Of a DNA stretch of 64,000 nucleotides, positions 42,409 to 51,078 are shown one piece after another. Under the pieces are notes generated by a model. It made no database searches. It saw nothing but the letters and a program-made list of their open reading frames with translations, and was not told where the DNA came from. How positions within the stretch are numbered: the stretch's first letter is position 1; every line of letters begins with the position of its first letter. The stretch is from Bradyrhizobium ivorense (GTDB lineage Bacteria; Pseudomonadota; Alphaproteobacteria; Rhizobiales; Xanthobacteraceae): positions 1 to 64,000 of the forward strand of contig NZ_CAADFC020000016.1 of the NCBI RefSeq assembly GCF_900696085.1, given 5' to 3'. Both the position numbers and the translations under genes were made by a program.

Positions 42409-43635
42409 ATGACAACGACGTTCGCGCGGCGCTGCGCCGCATTGCTTGCCTGTGCCGCCTTCGGCCTTTCGACGTCCGCCTTGGCGCAGGACAAGACCGT
42501 CAAGATCGGCGTGCTCAACGACATGTCGAGCCTCTATGCCGACATCGGCGGCCCGAATTCGGTGGTCGCGATCAAGATGGCGGTCGAGGATTCCGGCCTG
42601 CTCAAGAAGGGCTGGAAGATCGACGTGCTGAGCGGCGATCACCAGAACAAGCCCGACGTCGGCGTCAACCTCGCCCGGCAGTGGATCGACAACGAGAAGG
42701 TCGACGCGATTGCCGATACGCCCAATTCCGGCGTCGCGCTGGCGGTCAACAACCTCGCCAAGGAGAAGAACATCGTCCTGCTCAATTCGGGTGCCGCCAC
42801 CGCCGACCTGACCGGCAAGGCCTGCACGCCGAACACGGTGTCCTACACCTACGACACCTACATGCTGGCCAACGGCACCGGCAAGGCGCTGACCAAGGCC
42901 GGCGGCGACACCTGGTTCTTCCTCACCGCTGACTACGCCTTCGGTCATGCGCTGGAGCGCGACACCTCGGCGGTGGTCACCGCCAATGGCGGCAAGGTGC
43001 TCGGCGGCGTCAAGCATCCGATCAATACCGCCGACTTCTCCTCGTTCCTGCTGCAGGCGCAGTCATCCAAGGCCAAGGTCGTCGGCCTTGCCAATGCCGG
43101 CGGCGACACCACCAATTCGATCAAGCAGGCCGCCGAGTTCGGCATCGTCTCCGGCGGCCAGAAGCTGGCGGCGCTGCTGCTGTTCATCAACGACGTGCAC
43201 TCGCTCGGGCTGAAGACCGCGCAGGGCCTGACGTTCACGGAATCCTTCTACTGGGACCTCAACGACCAGACCCGCGCCTGGTCGAAGCGCTTCTCGGCGC
43301 TGGCCAGCAAGAACCCGATGCCGTCGATGACCCAGGCCGGCAACTACGCGATGGTGCTGCATTATCTGAAGGCGATGGAAGCGCTCGGCGGCAATCCGCA
43401 TGACGGCGCCAAGGTCGTCGCCAAGATGAAGGAACTGCCGACCGACGATCCCCTGTTCGGCAAGGGCCCGCTGCGCGCCGACGGCCGCCGCCTGATCCCG
43501 GCCTATCTGTTCGAGGTGAAGAAGCCGGAAGAGTCGAAATATCCCTGGGACTATTACAAGCTGATCGCCACCATCGCACCGGAAGATGCCGCCAAGCCGC
43601 TCGAGGCCAGCGACTGTCCGCTGCTGAAGAAATAA
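42409..43635 (+). CDS. Orphan Liv-type ABC transporter substrate-binding protein
   Basis: Periplasmic binding protein of the branched-chain amino acid/amide/urea-type uptake family (Peripla_BP_6). Signal peptide (about 1-26, ending ALAQ). The mature start DKTVKIGVLNDMSSLYADIGG and GDHQNKPDVG, SGVALAVNN, WFFLTADYAFG follow. 408 residues. It is closely similar over its whole length to the binding protein at 58405-59625, yet has no permease or ATPase beside it. ATG 42409 has GGAGG (42396-42400). Confidence 0.92.
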   Translation: MTTTFARRCAALLACAAFGLSTSALAQDKTVKIGVLNDMSSLYADIGGPNSVVAIKMAVEDSGLLKKGWKIDVLSGDHQNKPDVGVNLARQWIDNEKVDAIADTPNSGVALAVNNLAKEKNIVLLNSGAATADLTGKACTPNTVSYTYDTYMLANGTGKALTKAGGDTWFFLTADYAFGHALERDTSAVVTANGGKVLGGVKHPINTADFSSFLLQAQSSKAKVVGLANAGGDTTNSIKQAAEFGIVSGGQKLAALLLFINDVHSLGLKTAQGLTFTESFYWDLNDQTRAWSKRFSALASKNPMPSMTQAGNYAMVLHYLKAMEALGGNPHDGAKVVAKMKELPTDDPLFGKGPLRADGRRLIPAYLFEVKKPEESKYPWDYYKLIATIAPEDAAKPLEASDCPLLKK

Positions 43636-43645
43636 GGCGAGATGC

Positions 43646-43730
43646 GTAGGGTGGGTTAGCCGAAGGCGTAACCCACCATTGTCTCCGCGGTCACGAAGTC
43701 GGTGGGTTACGCTTCGCTAACCCACCCTAC
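43646..43730. repeat. Long palindromic repeat after the binding-protein gene
   Basis: Terminal arms GTAGGGTGGGTTAGC (43646-43660) and its exact complement (43716-43730). The stem continues inward through GTAACCCACC/GGTGGGTTAC with one bulge. Ten bases after the stop codon. A known-looking dispersed repeat that may serve as the transcript 3' end; no T-run. Confidence 0.8.
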
Positions 43731-43841
43731 AGGCCCTGCGCTTTGCGCGCCCTGCGCCTCAAAAAACTTTCTCTGCGTGTCGGATATGCGCCCTGCCCTT
43801 CGTCCTCGGGGAGCAAGCCAGCCTGCACGCGGAGCGAAACC

Positions 43842-44228
43842 ATGACGCAGCACGAAGCTGAAACCGAAATCAGGGCACGGATCGAAGCCTGGACGGACGC
43901 GGTCCGCCGGCACGATTATGCGGGCGTTCTCGCCCATCATGACCGGAACATCGTGATGTTCGACGTCCCGCCGCCGTTTCAATCGCGCGGACTCGATGAA
44001 TACAGGAAGACGTGGGACCTGTTCTTCCGCTATCACAAGCCATCACATGCGTTCGATATCGAGGAGATCGCGATCACCGCCGGCGATGACGTCGCCTTTG
44101 CCGTCGCGGTGATGCGGTGCGGTCCTCTGGACGCTGCGTTTCAGTTCAGGCTGACCATCGGGCTGCGCAGGATCGACGGCGAATGGCGCATCATGCATGA
44201 GCACCATTCGGTGCCGGCGGGCGAGTAG
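43842..44228 (+). CDS. SnoaL/NTF2-like small protein
   Basis: 128 residues with the cone-shaped NTF2 fold pattern: IRARIEAWTDAVRRHDYAGVLAHHDRNIVMFDVPPPFQ, then YRKTWDLFF and a C-terminal sheet ending GEWRIMHEHHSVP. Members are isomerases, hydrolases or simply ligand binders, so no reaction is assigned. ATG 43842 with GGAGCG upstream; earlier in-frame sequence overlaps nothing conserved. Confidence 0.82.
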   Translation: MTQHEAETEIRARIEAWTDAVRRHDYAGVLAHHDRNIVMFDVPPPFQSRGLDEYRKTWDLFFRYHKPSHAFDIEEIAITAGDDVAFAVAVMRCGPLDAAFQFRLTIGLRRIDGEWRIMHEHHSVPAGE

Positions 44229-44245
44229 CTCGCGGGTGCCGTATC

Positions 44246-45484
44246 CTACAGTTTATGCGACGTTGCTCGCCAAGCGATTGCGAGCGCCAGCAGCAGCAGC
44301 GCGGCGGCCAGATAGAACGGCGCGCCGGGCATTTTCAGCGGCGCGCTGCCGCCGATGAAATACGCAAAGGTCAGCGTGAACAGGAACGGGCCGATCAGCT
44401 GCGAGACGCTCTGCACGCTGGTGGTGGCGCCCTGCAGCTGGCCCTGCTGATCGGCGGTGACCAGCCGGGTGGTCAGCGCCTGGGTCGCGGCGCCCGCGAC
44501 ACCCCACAGCGCCATCACGGGAATGCCGATCCAGAATGCCGGCCCGGTCGGCGCCGCACCGAAGATGAAGAAGCCGGCCGCGCCAAAGCCGAGCCCGAGG
44601 AACAGCGTGTTGCGCTCGCCGAACCGCGTGACGATCGGGCCGATCGCGGCGCCCTGCACGATCATGGCGCAGACGCCGACCAGCGCCAGCGTCGCGCCCA
44701 CGGTGCCGGTGTCCCAGCCGTAACGATAGGTCGCATAGAGTACGAACACCGAGGGCAGCACGACATGCGCGAGCTGGGCGAAGAAATTCGCCAGCGACAG
44801 TCCGGCGAGCACCCGGTTCGAGCGCAGCAGATGCAGCGCGCCGATCGGATTGGCGCTGCGCCAGCGGAACCGCGCGCGGCGCGAAACGGGCAGCGATTCC
44901 GGCAGGATCAAGAGGCCGTAGAGGCCGTTGGCAAAGCTCAGGCCGGCCGCGACCCAGAACGGCAGCCGCGGATCGACCTGGCCGAGCAGGCCGCCCAGCG
45001 CCGGCCCGAAGATGAATCCCGCGCCGAAGGCGACGCCGATCCTGCCGAAGATCGCGGCGCGCTGCTCCGGCGCGGTGACATCGGTGATGTAGGCGAACGC
45101 GGTCGAGATGCTGGCCGAAGTGACGCCCGAGATCATCCGGCCGATGAACAGCCAGCTCAGCGTCGGCGCCAGCGCCATCACCACATAGTCGGCGGCAAGC
45201 CCGAAGTTCGACAGCAGCACCACCGGCCGGCGGCCGAACCGATCGGACAGCGCGCCCAGCACCGGCGAGAAGATGAACTGCATCAGCGCCCAGATCGTGC
45301 CGAACAGCCCGAAGATGCGCGCGGCGCTCGCGGTGTCGTTGTCGACAAAGCCCTCGATCAGCTTCGGCAGAATTGGGATGACCACGCCGAGCGCAAGCGT
45401 GTCGAGCAGGATGGTGACGAAGATGAAGATCACGGCGGCGCCGCGCGCCGGCGGCGCGTCGGTGATACCGCTCGCCCCGCTCAC
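44246..45484 (-). CDS. TCR/Tet-family MFS efflux transporter
   Basis: 412 residues with twelve predicted membrane helices. The cytoplasmic loop motif GALSDRFGRRPV (motif A) and VTILLDTLALGVVIPILPKL at helix 1 are typical of the TetA-like drug:H+ antiporter group. Substrate unknown; no tetR divergent partner is present, so a tetracycline role should not be assumed. The GTG start overlaps the der stop (GTGA), so it is read after der. Confidence 0.88.
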   Translation of the reverse strand: MSGASGITDAPPARGAAVIFIFVTILLDTLALGVVIPILPKLIEGFVDNDTASAARIFGLFGTIWALMQFIFSPVLGALSDRFGRRPVVLLSNFGLAADYVVMALAPTLSWLFIGRMISGVTSASISTAFAYITDVTAPEQRAAIFGRIGVAFGAGFIFGPALGGLLGQVDPRLPFWVAAGLSFANGLYGLLILPESLPVSRRARFRWRSANPIGALHLLRSNRVLAGLSLANFFAQLAHVVLPSVFVLYATYRYGWDTGTVGATLALVGVCAMIVQGAAIGPIVTRFGERNTLFLGLGFGAAGFFIFGAAPTGPAFWIGIPVMALWGVAGAATQALTTRLVTADQQGQLQGATTSVQSVSQLIGPFLFTLTFAYFIGGSAPLKMPGAPFYLAAALLLLALAIAWRATSHKL

Positions 45485-46863
45485 GACGGCCGCTTGCGCT
45501 TGTGGGCGAACGGATTGGCCTTCTCGCGCAGCGTAATGCGCACCGGCGTGCCCGGCAGCTCAAAGGTCTCGCGCAGGCTGTTGGTGAGGTAGCGCAGATA
45601 GGATTGTGGGATCGCATCGGCACGCGAGCAGAACAAGACAAAACTCGGCGGCCGCGCCTTCACCTGGGTGATGTAGTTCAGCTTGAGCCGGCGGCCCGAG
45701 ACCGCCGGCGGCGGATTGGCCTGGATCGCCTGCTCGAACCAGCGGTTGAGCGCCGAGGTCGGCAAGCGCCGGTTCCAGATCGCATAGGCCTCCTGGATCG
45801 CGGTCATCAGGCGGTCGATGCCCTCGCCCATCAGGCCGGAGACGGCGACAACAGGCACGCCCTTGACCTGCGGCAGCCAGTGATCGGCATCGCTGCGCAG
45901 CGCCGAAATCTGGTTCGGCTTGCGCTCGACCAGGTCCCATTTGTTGACCGCGAGCACGATGGCGCGGCCCTCGCGCTCGATCAGATCGGCGATGCGCAGG
46001 TCCTGCTCCTCGAACTTGTTCTGCGCGTCCATCATCAGCACGACGACTTCGGCGAAGCGCACCGCGCGCAGCGCGTCGGCGACCGAGAGCTTTTCCAGCT
46101 TCTCCTCGATCCGCGAGCGGCGGCGCAGCCCTGCGGTGTCAAACACGCGGAAGGCACGGCCCTGCCAGGTGATCTCGACCGCGATGGAATCGCGGGTGGT
46201 GCCGGCTTCCGGGCTGGTCAGCAGCCGCTCCTCGCCGAGCAGATGGTTGATCAGCGTCGACTTGCCGGCATTGGGCCGGCCGACGATGGCGACCCGGATC
46301 GGGCGCAGCGCGGCCTCCTCCTCCGAAATGTCCGCGTCGTCCTCAACCTCGTCCTCGGCTTCCGGGGTCTCCGGCATCAGCGCGCTCAGCGCCTCGTGGA
46401 GGTCGCCCATGCCCTCGCCGTGCTCGGCCGAAATCTGCACGGGATCGCCGAGGCCGAGCGCGTAGGATTCCATCGCGCCGATCTCGCCATGCTTGCCCTC
46501 GGCCTTGTTGGCGATCAGCACCACCGGCTTGTTGGCCTTGCGGGCGAAGTCGGCGAAGGCGCGGTCGGTCGGCGTCAGCCCGACGCGGGCGTCGATCACG
46601 AACATCAGCGCGTCGGCGAGCGCGATCGCGGTCTCGGTCTGCTCCTGCATCCGCGCCGTCAGCGAGCCCTTGGCGCCCTCGTCGAGGCCCGCGGTGTCGA
46701 TGATGGTGAAGTCGAGATCGTACAGCCTGGCCTGGCCCTCGCGGCGGTCGCGCGTCACCCCGGGCTCGTCGTCGACCAGCGCGAGCTTCTGGCCGACCAG
46801 CCGGTTGAACAGCGTCGACTTCCCGACATTGGGCCGGCCGATAATGGCGATGGTGAAAGACAT
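45481..46863 (-). CDS. der: Ribosome-associated GTPase Der (EngA)
   Basis: Essential GTPase of 50S maturation with two G domains: GRPNVGKSTLFN (about 8-19) with DTAGLDEG, and GRPNAGKSTLIN (about 197-208) with DTAGLRRRSRIEEKLEK. An acidic linker (EDEVEDDADISEEE) lies between them and a KH-like C-terminal domain follows, ending basic (HKRKRPS). 460 residues. Confidence 0.97.
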   Translation of the reverse strand: MSFTIAIIGRPNVGKSTLFNRLVGQKLALVDDEPGVTRDRREGQARLYDLDFTIIDTAGLDEGAKGSLTARMQEQTETAIALADALMFVIDARVGLTPTDRAFADFARKANKPVVLIANKAEGKHGEIGAMESYALGLGDPVQISAEHGEGMGDLHEALSALMPETPEAEDEVEDDADISEEEAALRPIRVAIVGRPNAGKSTLINHLLGEERLLTSPEAGTTRDSIAVEITWQGRAFRVFDTAGLRRRSRIEEKLEKLSVADALRAVRFAEVVVLMMDAQNKFEEQDLRIADLIEREGRAIVLAVNKWDLVERKPNQISALRSDADHWLPQVKGVPVVAVSGLMGEGIDRLMTAIQEAYAIWNRRLPTSALNRWFEQAIQANPPPAVSGRRLKLNYITQVKARPPSFVLFCSRADAIPQSYLRYLTNSLRETFELPGTPVRITLREKANPFAHKRKRPS

Positions 46864-46964
46864 GAATTATCCAAGGTGCGGTCGGCGACGGGCGGCTCAC
46901 CGGGCTGCAACAAGACCTACAGCATGAGCAACGGCCGGTCGAAGCAAATGATCGGCCGTCTCTT

Positions 46965-46988
46965 CCTCTCCCCGCAAGCGGGGCGAGG
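46965..46988 (-). terminator. GC hairpin between the lipoprotein gene and der
   Basis: CCTC-t-CCCCGC-AA-GCGGGG-c-GAGG, a near-perfect stem. A second stem ACGGCCG/CGGCCGT lies at 46931-46959. Located just after the minus-strand lipoprotein gene stop. No clear T-run, so termination or mRNA stabilisation is only suggested. Confidence 0.4.
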
Positions 46989-46998
46989 TGGAATCCAG

Positions 46999-47574
46999 CT
47001 AGCGTGAGAAGCTGCCGCTCGGGAGCGGTGCCGGGAACGACCCGCCGGATTGCTGCGTGGTCTGGGCGGTTGCCGCCGGCTGCTGCGCCGGCGCGCTGTC
47101 GGGCGGCGGCGCGGTGGTGCGGCGGCGGACGATCTTCTTCGGCTTCGGCTCGGGCGGCAGCGCGGGGGATGCGCCCTCTTCCGCTGGCGCCTCGGGAGCG
47201 GCGGCCTGATCCGACGCCGGTTCGGTGCTGGCGGCGGCCGGAGCCGGCTTGGACTTGTGCTTCTTGGCGCCCTTCGGCGGTTCAGCCGGCGTCGCGGGCG
47301 CAGCGGCGGTGGCGGCGGTGGCGGGGTCCGGCGGCGGATTGAGCGAGTCCTGCTGGTTGCCCTTGTAGAGATCCTTCGGCACGCCCTGCTCGAGGCCGGG
47401 CACGCCTTCGGGAAAGACCGGCTTGCGGTCGCCCTGCAGCTTCTTCTTGGTGTCGAGGAAGTCGAGCAGATCGCTCGGGTCGAAATTGGCCATCCCGCCA
47501 CCACCGCAGCCGGCCAGCACGCTGCATAGCGCGGCGACGATTGCGGCTGCGATCAGGCGTTGCGAGCGGCGCAT
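46999..47574 (-). CDS. Small disordered lipoprotein in the bamB position
   Basis: Signal sequence with lipobox LAGC (C about 23 from ATG 47574), then a short conserved-looking segment (MANFDPSDLLDFLDTKKKLQGDRKPVFPEG) followed by ~130 residues of Ala/Pro/Lys low complexity. 191 residues. It sits between the YfgM-like gene and der, where many proteobacteria have bamB, but shows no beta-propeller. Role unknown; outer-membrane or BAM-associated by position only. ATG 47574 is preferred over an upstream TTG (47592) because GAGAG lies about 7 bases before it. Confidence 0.75.
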   Translation of the reverse strand: MRRSQRLIAAAIVAALCSVLAGCGGGGMANFDPSDLLDFLDTKKKLQGDRKPVFPEGVPGLEQGVPKDLYKGNQQDSLNPPPDPATAATAAAPATPAEPPKGAKKHKSKPAPAAASTEPASDQAAAPEAPAEEGASPALPPEPKPKKIVRRRTTAPPPDSAPAQQPAATAQTTQQSGGSFPAPLPSGSFSR

Positions 47575-47607
47575 GGTCGATCTCTCAGTCAAGTCAGGTT
47601 TCGCCGG

Positions 47608-48264
47608 TCAGCTTTTTGCGACCGGCGGCAGCAACGCCTGCAGCGCCTCGGCGCGCGAGCGCAGGCTCGGCGGCGTGTCGCCGTCATTGGCAATCTGGTC
47701 GAGCCACTGCCGCGCGGCGGTGGCATCGTTGGCGCGCCAGGCCGACAGCGCCAGCAGCTCGCGCGCGGTGTGGCGGAAGGTCGAGTCCTTCGCGGTCGCC
47801 GTCGCCTCCAGCCGCTGCAGCATGTTCGGATAGGTCGCGCTGTCCATCACGAGCTGTGCGGCGCGGATCCGCGCCAGGTCCTGCTCGGGCCCGCCGACGC
47901 TGCGGTCGGCCGCGATCTCGTCATATAGTTTTGCGGCCGCCGGCTGGTCGCGGGTCGCGACCTCGGCGGCCATCCGCAGCCGCGCCAGGTTGCGGTACCC
48001 GGACGGCGCCTTGGCGACGAGATCGGCGAATGCGGCCTCGGCATCGGCGTGCTTGTTCTGCTCGGACAGTTCGGCGGCGCGGTCGAACGCCGCACCGGCC
48101 TCGGCCGCCTTCTGGGCCTCGAGATACTCGTAGCCGCGCCAGCCGCCGACGCCCGCGACGATCAGGATCGCCAGCGCAATGATATGCAGCGAGTACTTGT
48201 CCCACAGCTTCTGGAGCCGTTCGCGACGGACTTCCTCGTCTACTTCATCAAATAATTCAGACAC
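47608..48264 (-). CDS. YfgM-like tetratricopeptide-fold membrane protein
   Basis: 218 residues: cytoplasmic N-terminus MSELFDEVDEEVRRERLQKLW, one transmembrane helix (about 27-45), then periplasmic helical repeats resembling TPR_21/YfgM. The YfgM family assists periplasmic chaperones and the Sec translocon and lies upstream of bamB-der in many species, as here relative to der. Confidence 0.85.
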   Translation of the reverse strand: MSELFDEVDEEVRRERLQKLWDKYSLHIIALAILIVAGVGGWRGYEYLEAQKAAEAGAAFDRAAELSEQNKHADAEAAFADLVAKAPSGYRNLARLRMAAEVATRDQPAAAKLYDEIAADRSVGGPEQDLARIRAAQLVMDSATYPNMLQRLEATATAKDSTFRHTARELLALSAWRANDATAARQWLDQIANDGDTPPSLRSRAEALQALLPPVAKS

Positions 48265-48646
48265 TTAAGGCTATCCCATCCCCTCGGGACCGCTGCTATC
48301 GGTGGAGCCCAGCCCCTGCCCGATCCCCACATCGCGGCGGCGTTACCCTAATGGTGTGGCGGTGGCAAGGCAAAGCGAGGCGGATCAAAGCGTTAACGGT
48401 GGAGGTTTGCCGCCGGCCACACCGAAACGGTGTCGGCTCCCTCTCCCGCTTACCGGGAGCGAGGCGGCGTTTGCGCGATTTCGGAATATTGGAAGGCTAC
48501 AGGTGAGTTGCCCGACGTGTCAAGTCGCCCGCTACGGACAGTGGCCTAACTCGAACGCCGGCCGCCGCCTACTTTGCATGGGGTTGTTTTTCGGCATTTT
48601 GCCAGCGCGCCCCTGCGACGGCCGGCTATCGGCCACATCCCGCCCG
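48265..48646. other. Intergenic region with likely dispersed repeats
   Basis: 382 bases without a gene. The part near 48265 should hold the promoter of the YfgM-like gene. 48440-48475 contains CTCCCTCTCCCGCTTACCGG, and 48501-48601 contains GGTGAGTTGCCCGACGTGTC and CTTTGCATGGGGTTGTTTTT, both of which I recall as recurrent non-coding sequence in Bradyrhizobium. Confidence 0.45.
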
Positions 48647-50251
48647 TCATGCCGGGGCTTGGCCTGCAGCCAGCGTCTCCCTGAGCTGCCGCTTGACCAC
48701 CTTGCCGTTGGCGTTGCGCGGCAATGGCGTCGTGGTCAGTGTCATCGTCTCCGGCACCTTGTAGTCCGACAGGCGCTCGGCGCACCAGGCGCGCAAGGCG
48801 TCCGCATCGACCTCGGCGCGGGTGACGATCACCGCATGCACGCGCTCGCCGAGCACCGGGCATGGTTTTGCGATGATCGCGCTCTCGATCACGGCGGGAT
48901 GGCCGGCCAGCACCGACTCGACCTCGGCGGAATAGATTTTGAGGCCACCGCGGTTGATCATGTCCTTCTGGCGGTCGAACACGCGGACGAAATTTTCCGC
49001 ATCGACCGAGCCGAGATCGCCGGAGTGCCAGAAGCCGTCGGTAAAGTTTTCCGCGGTCGCCTTCGGATTGTTCCAGTAGCCCTTGATGACCGAGGCGCTG
49101 CGGATCCAGAGCTCGCCGATCTCGCCGCGCGGCAGCTCGCGGCCGTCAGGCCCCATCACGATGATCTCGGCGCCGGGGCACGGCAGGCCGACGCTGTCGA
49201 TATGCGCGGCGGTCAGTTCGCCCGGCATCAGGGTCGAGGGCGACGTGGTCTCGGTCGCGCCGTAGCAGTTGGCGAGCTTCAGCCCGGGAATCTTGGCGTC
49301 GAGCCGTTCGATGGTCGCGACCGGCATCGGCGCCCCGCCGAAACCGCCGATGCGCCAGCTCGACAGATCGTAGCTGTCGAAATCCGGCTGCAGCAGGCAG
49401 AGATTGTACATCGCCGGCACCATCACGGTGTAGCTGACGCGCTCGCGTGCGGCGACCTTGAGATACTCCGCCGCCTTGAACTCGGGCATGATGATCAGCG
49501 TGCCGGCACAGCGCACCATGGTGGTGATGTTGGCGACAGCGCCGGTGACATGCGCCAGCGGCACCGCGGCGATCGAGCGATCGGCCTGCGTCAGCTTCAG
49601 CGTCGAGGCGAACACCATCGAGGAGTGGATGATGTTGCAATGCGCGAGCATCGCGCCCTTCGGCCGTCCGGTGGTGCCCGAGGTGTAGAGGATCATCGCG
49701 GTGTCCTCTTCGCTCACCGCGGCGGGCGCAGGCGCCGGCGGATGGTCGAGCAACACGGCGAACTGCGAGGCGGCATCATCGCTGACAGCGATGCGATGCG
49801 CGAGGCCGGGGATATCGGCGGCATCGGGGATGCGCTCGGCCAGCGTCGCCTCGTGGACCAGCGCCCTGGCGCCGCAGTCGTTCAGCACATAGGCGATCTC
49901 GGGCTTCTGCTGGCGGGTCGACAGCAGCACCGTCACCAGCCCGGCATGGGCGGCGGCGAACATCGTCAGCACGAACTCGATGCGGTTGCCGAGCAGGATC
50001 GCGACGCGGTCGCCGGGGTTGAGGCCGAGCTTGGCAAAGCCCGCCGCGACCTTGGCGGCGCGCCGCGCGACCTCGTGCCAGCTGATCCTGATGTCGCCGC
50101 ACACCAGCGCCTCGCCGCCGCCGTTCTGCGCGACCGCGTCTGCGATCATCGCCCACAGGCTGGCGGGCCGATCCACGAAGGCCGGCACGACACGGTCACC
50201 GAAGCGCGGCTCGAGCCGCATGGGCGGAATGGCGTGCTGCGACCAGTCCAT
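48647..50251 (-). CDS. Class I adenylate-forming acyl-CoA synthetase (fatty-acid/aryl-CoA ligase type)
   Basis: ATP-dependent activation of a carboxylic acid to its CoA thioester. AMP-binding motif LYTSGTTGRPKG, adenylate motif CYGATETTSP, hinge WHSGDLGSVD...DRQKDMINRGG and the C-terminal catalytic lysine in NANGKVVK are present. 534 residues. Substrate cannot be read from sequence. It begins 3 bp after panB and is probably co-transcribed with nnrU and panB. Confidence 0.9.
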   Translation of the reverse strand: MDWSQHAIPPMRLEPRFGDRVVPAFVDRPASLWAMIADAVAQNGGGEALVCGDIRISWHEVARRAAKVAAGFAKLGLNPGDRVAILLGNRIEFVLTMFAAAHAGLVTVLLSTRQQKPEIAYVLNDCGARALVHEATLAERIPDAADIPGLAHRIAVSDDAASQFAVLLDHPPAPAPAAVSEEDTAMILYTSGTTGRPKGAMLAHCNIIHSSMVFASTLKLTQADRSIAAVPLAHVTGAVANITTMVRCAGTLIIMPEFKAAEYLKVAARERVSYTVMVPAMYNLCLLQPDFDSYDLSSWRIGGFGGAPMPVATIERLDAKIPGLKLANCYGATETTSPSTLMPGELTAAHIDSVGLPCPGAEIIVMGPDGRELPRGEIGELWIRSASVIKGYWNNPKATAENFTDGFWHSGDLGSVDAENFVRVFDRQKDMINRGGLKIYSAEVESVLAGHPAVIESAIIAKPCPVLGERVHAVIVTRAEVDADALRAWCAERLSDYKVPETMTLTTTPLPRNANGKVVKRQLRETLAAGQAPA

Positions 50252-50254
50252 GGC

Positions 50255-51076
50255 TCAGCTCTTCTTCATGTCGTAGACATGCTCTGGCCCGGGAAAGGCG
50301 CGGCTCTTGACGTCGCGCGCATAGCCCGCGATCGCCTCCTCGATCATCGGCCCGAGATTGCCGTAGCGCCGCACGAATTTCGGTGCACGCGGCGACAGGC
50401 CGAGCATGTCTTCCAGCACCAGCACCTGGCCGTCGCAGGCCGCGCTGGCGCCGATTCCGATGGTCGGCACTGCGATCGACTGCGTGATCTTGCGCGCCAG
50501 CGGTTCGGCGACGGCCTCGACCACGATCGAGAACGCGCCGGCCTCGGCGATCGCCCTGGCATCGGCTTCGATCGGCGCCCAGTTCGCCTCGTCGCGGCCC
50601 TGGGCGCGGAACGAGCCCAGCGTGTTGATCGATTGCGGGGTCAGCCCGATATGGCCCATCACGGGAATGCCGCGCCCGGACAGAAACGCCACCGTCTCCG
50701 CCATCCGCACCCCGCCCTCGAGCTTGACCGCGCCGCACAGCGTTTCCTTCATGATCCGCACCGCGGAGGCGAACGCCTGCTCCTTCGAGCCCTCATAGGA
50801 GCCGAACGGCATGTCGACCACCACCAGCGCCGCCTGCGAGCCGCGCATCACCGCGCGGCCCTGCAGGATCATCATGTCGAGCGTCACCGGCACCGTGGTC
50901 TCGAAGCCGTGCATGACGTTGCCGAGGGAGTCGCCGACCAGAATGGCGTCGCAGTGCTTGTCGACCAGCGCCGCGGTGTGGGCGTGGTAGGAGGTCAGCA
51001 TCACGATCGGCTCGCCGTTCTTGCGGGCGCGCAGATCGGGCGCGGTCTTGCGCCGGATGTTGGATTGAACGGACAT
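50255..51076 (-). CDS. panB: 3-methyl-2-oxobutanoate hydroxymethyltransferase
   Basis: Ketopantoate synthesis in the pantothenate/CoA pathway. Landmarks: VMLTSYHAHTA, ILVGDSLGNVMHG (Mg-binding Asp), VKLEGG (catalytic region), GHIGLTPQ and IGIGAS. 273 residues, normal. It is 2 bp from nnrU and 3 bp from the acyl-CoA ligase, which would consume CoA. Confidence 0.96.
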   Translation of the reverse strand: MSVQSNIRRKTAPDLRARKNGEPIVMLTSYHAHTAALVDKHCDAILVGDSLGNVMHGFETTVPVTLDMMILQGRAVMRGSQAALVVVDMPFGSYEGSKEQAFASAVRIMKETLCGAVKLEGGVRMAETVAFLSGRGIPVMGHIGLTPQSINTLGSFRAQGRDEANWAPIEADARAIAEAGAFSIVVEAVAEPLARKITQSIAVPTIGIGASAACDGQVLVLEDMLGLSPRAPKFVRRYGNLGPMIEEAIAGYARDVKSRAFPGPEHVYDMKKS

Positions 51077-51078
51077 CG

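Noticed and set aside
43646..43730. Rho-independent terminator at the long palindrome
   Set aside because: The stem is strong but there is no T-run, and the same palindrome type appears elsewhere; annotated as a repeat with a possible 3'-end role.
44246..45484. Tetracycline resistance gene
   Set aside because: The MFS protein belongs to the broad TCR/Tet group, but there is no divergent tetR and the gene is coupled to der; a specific drug cannot be claimed.
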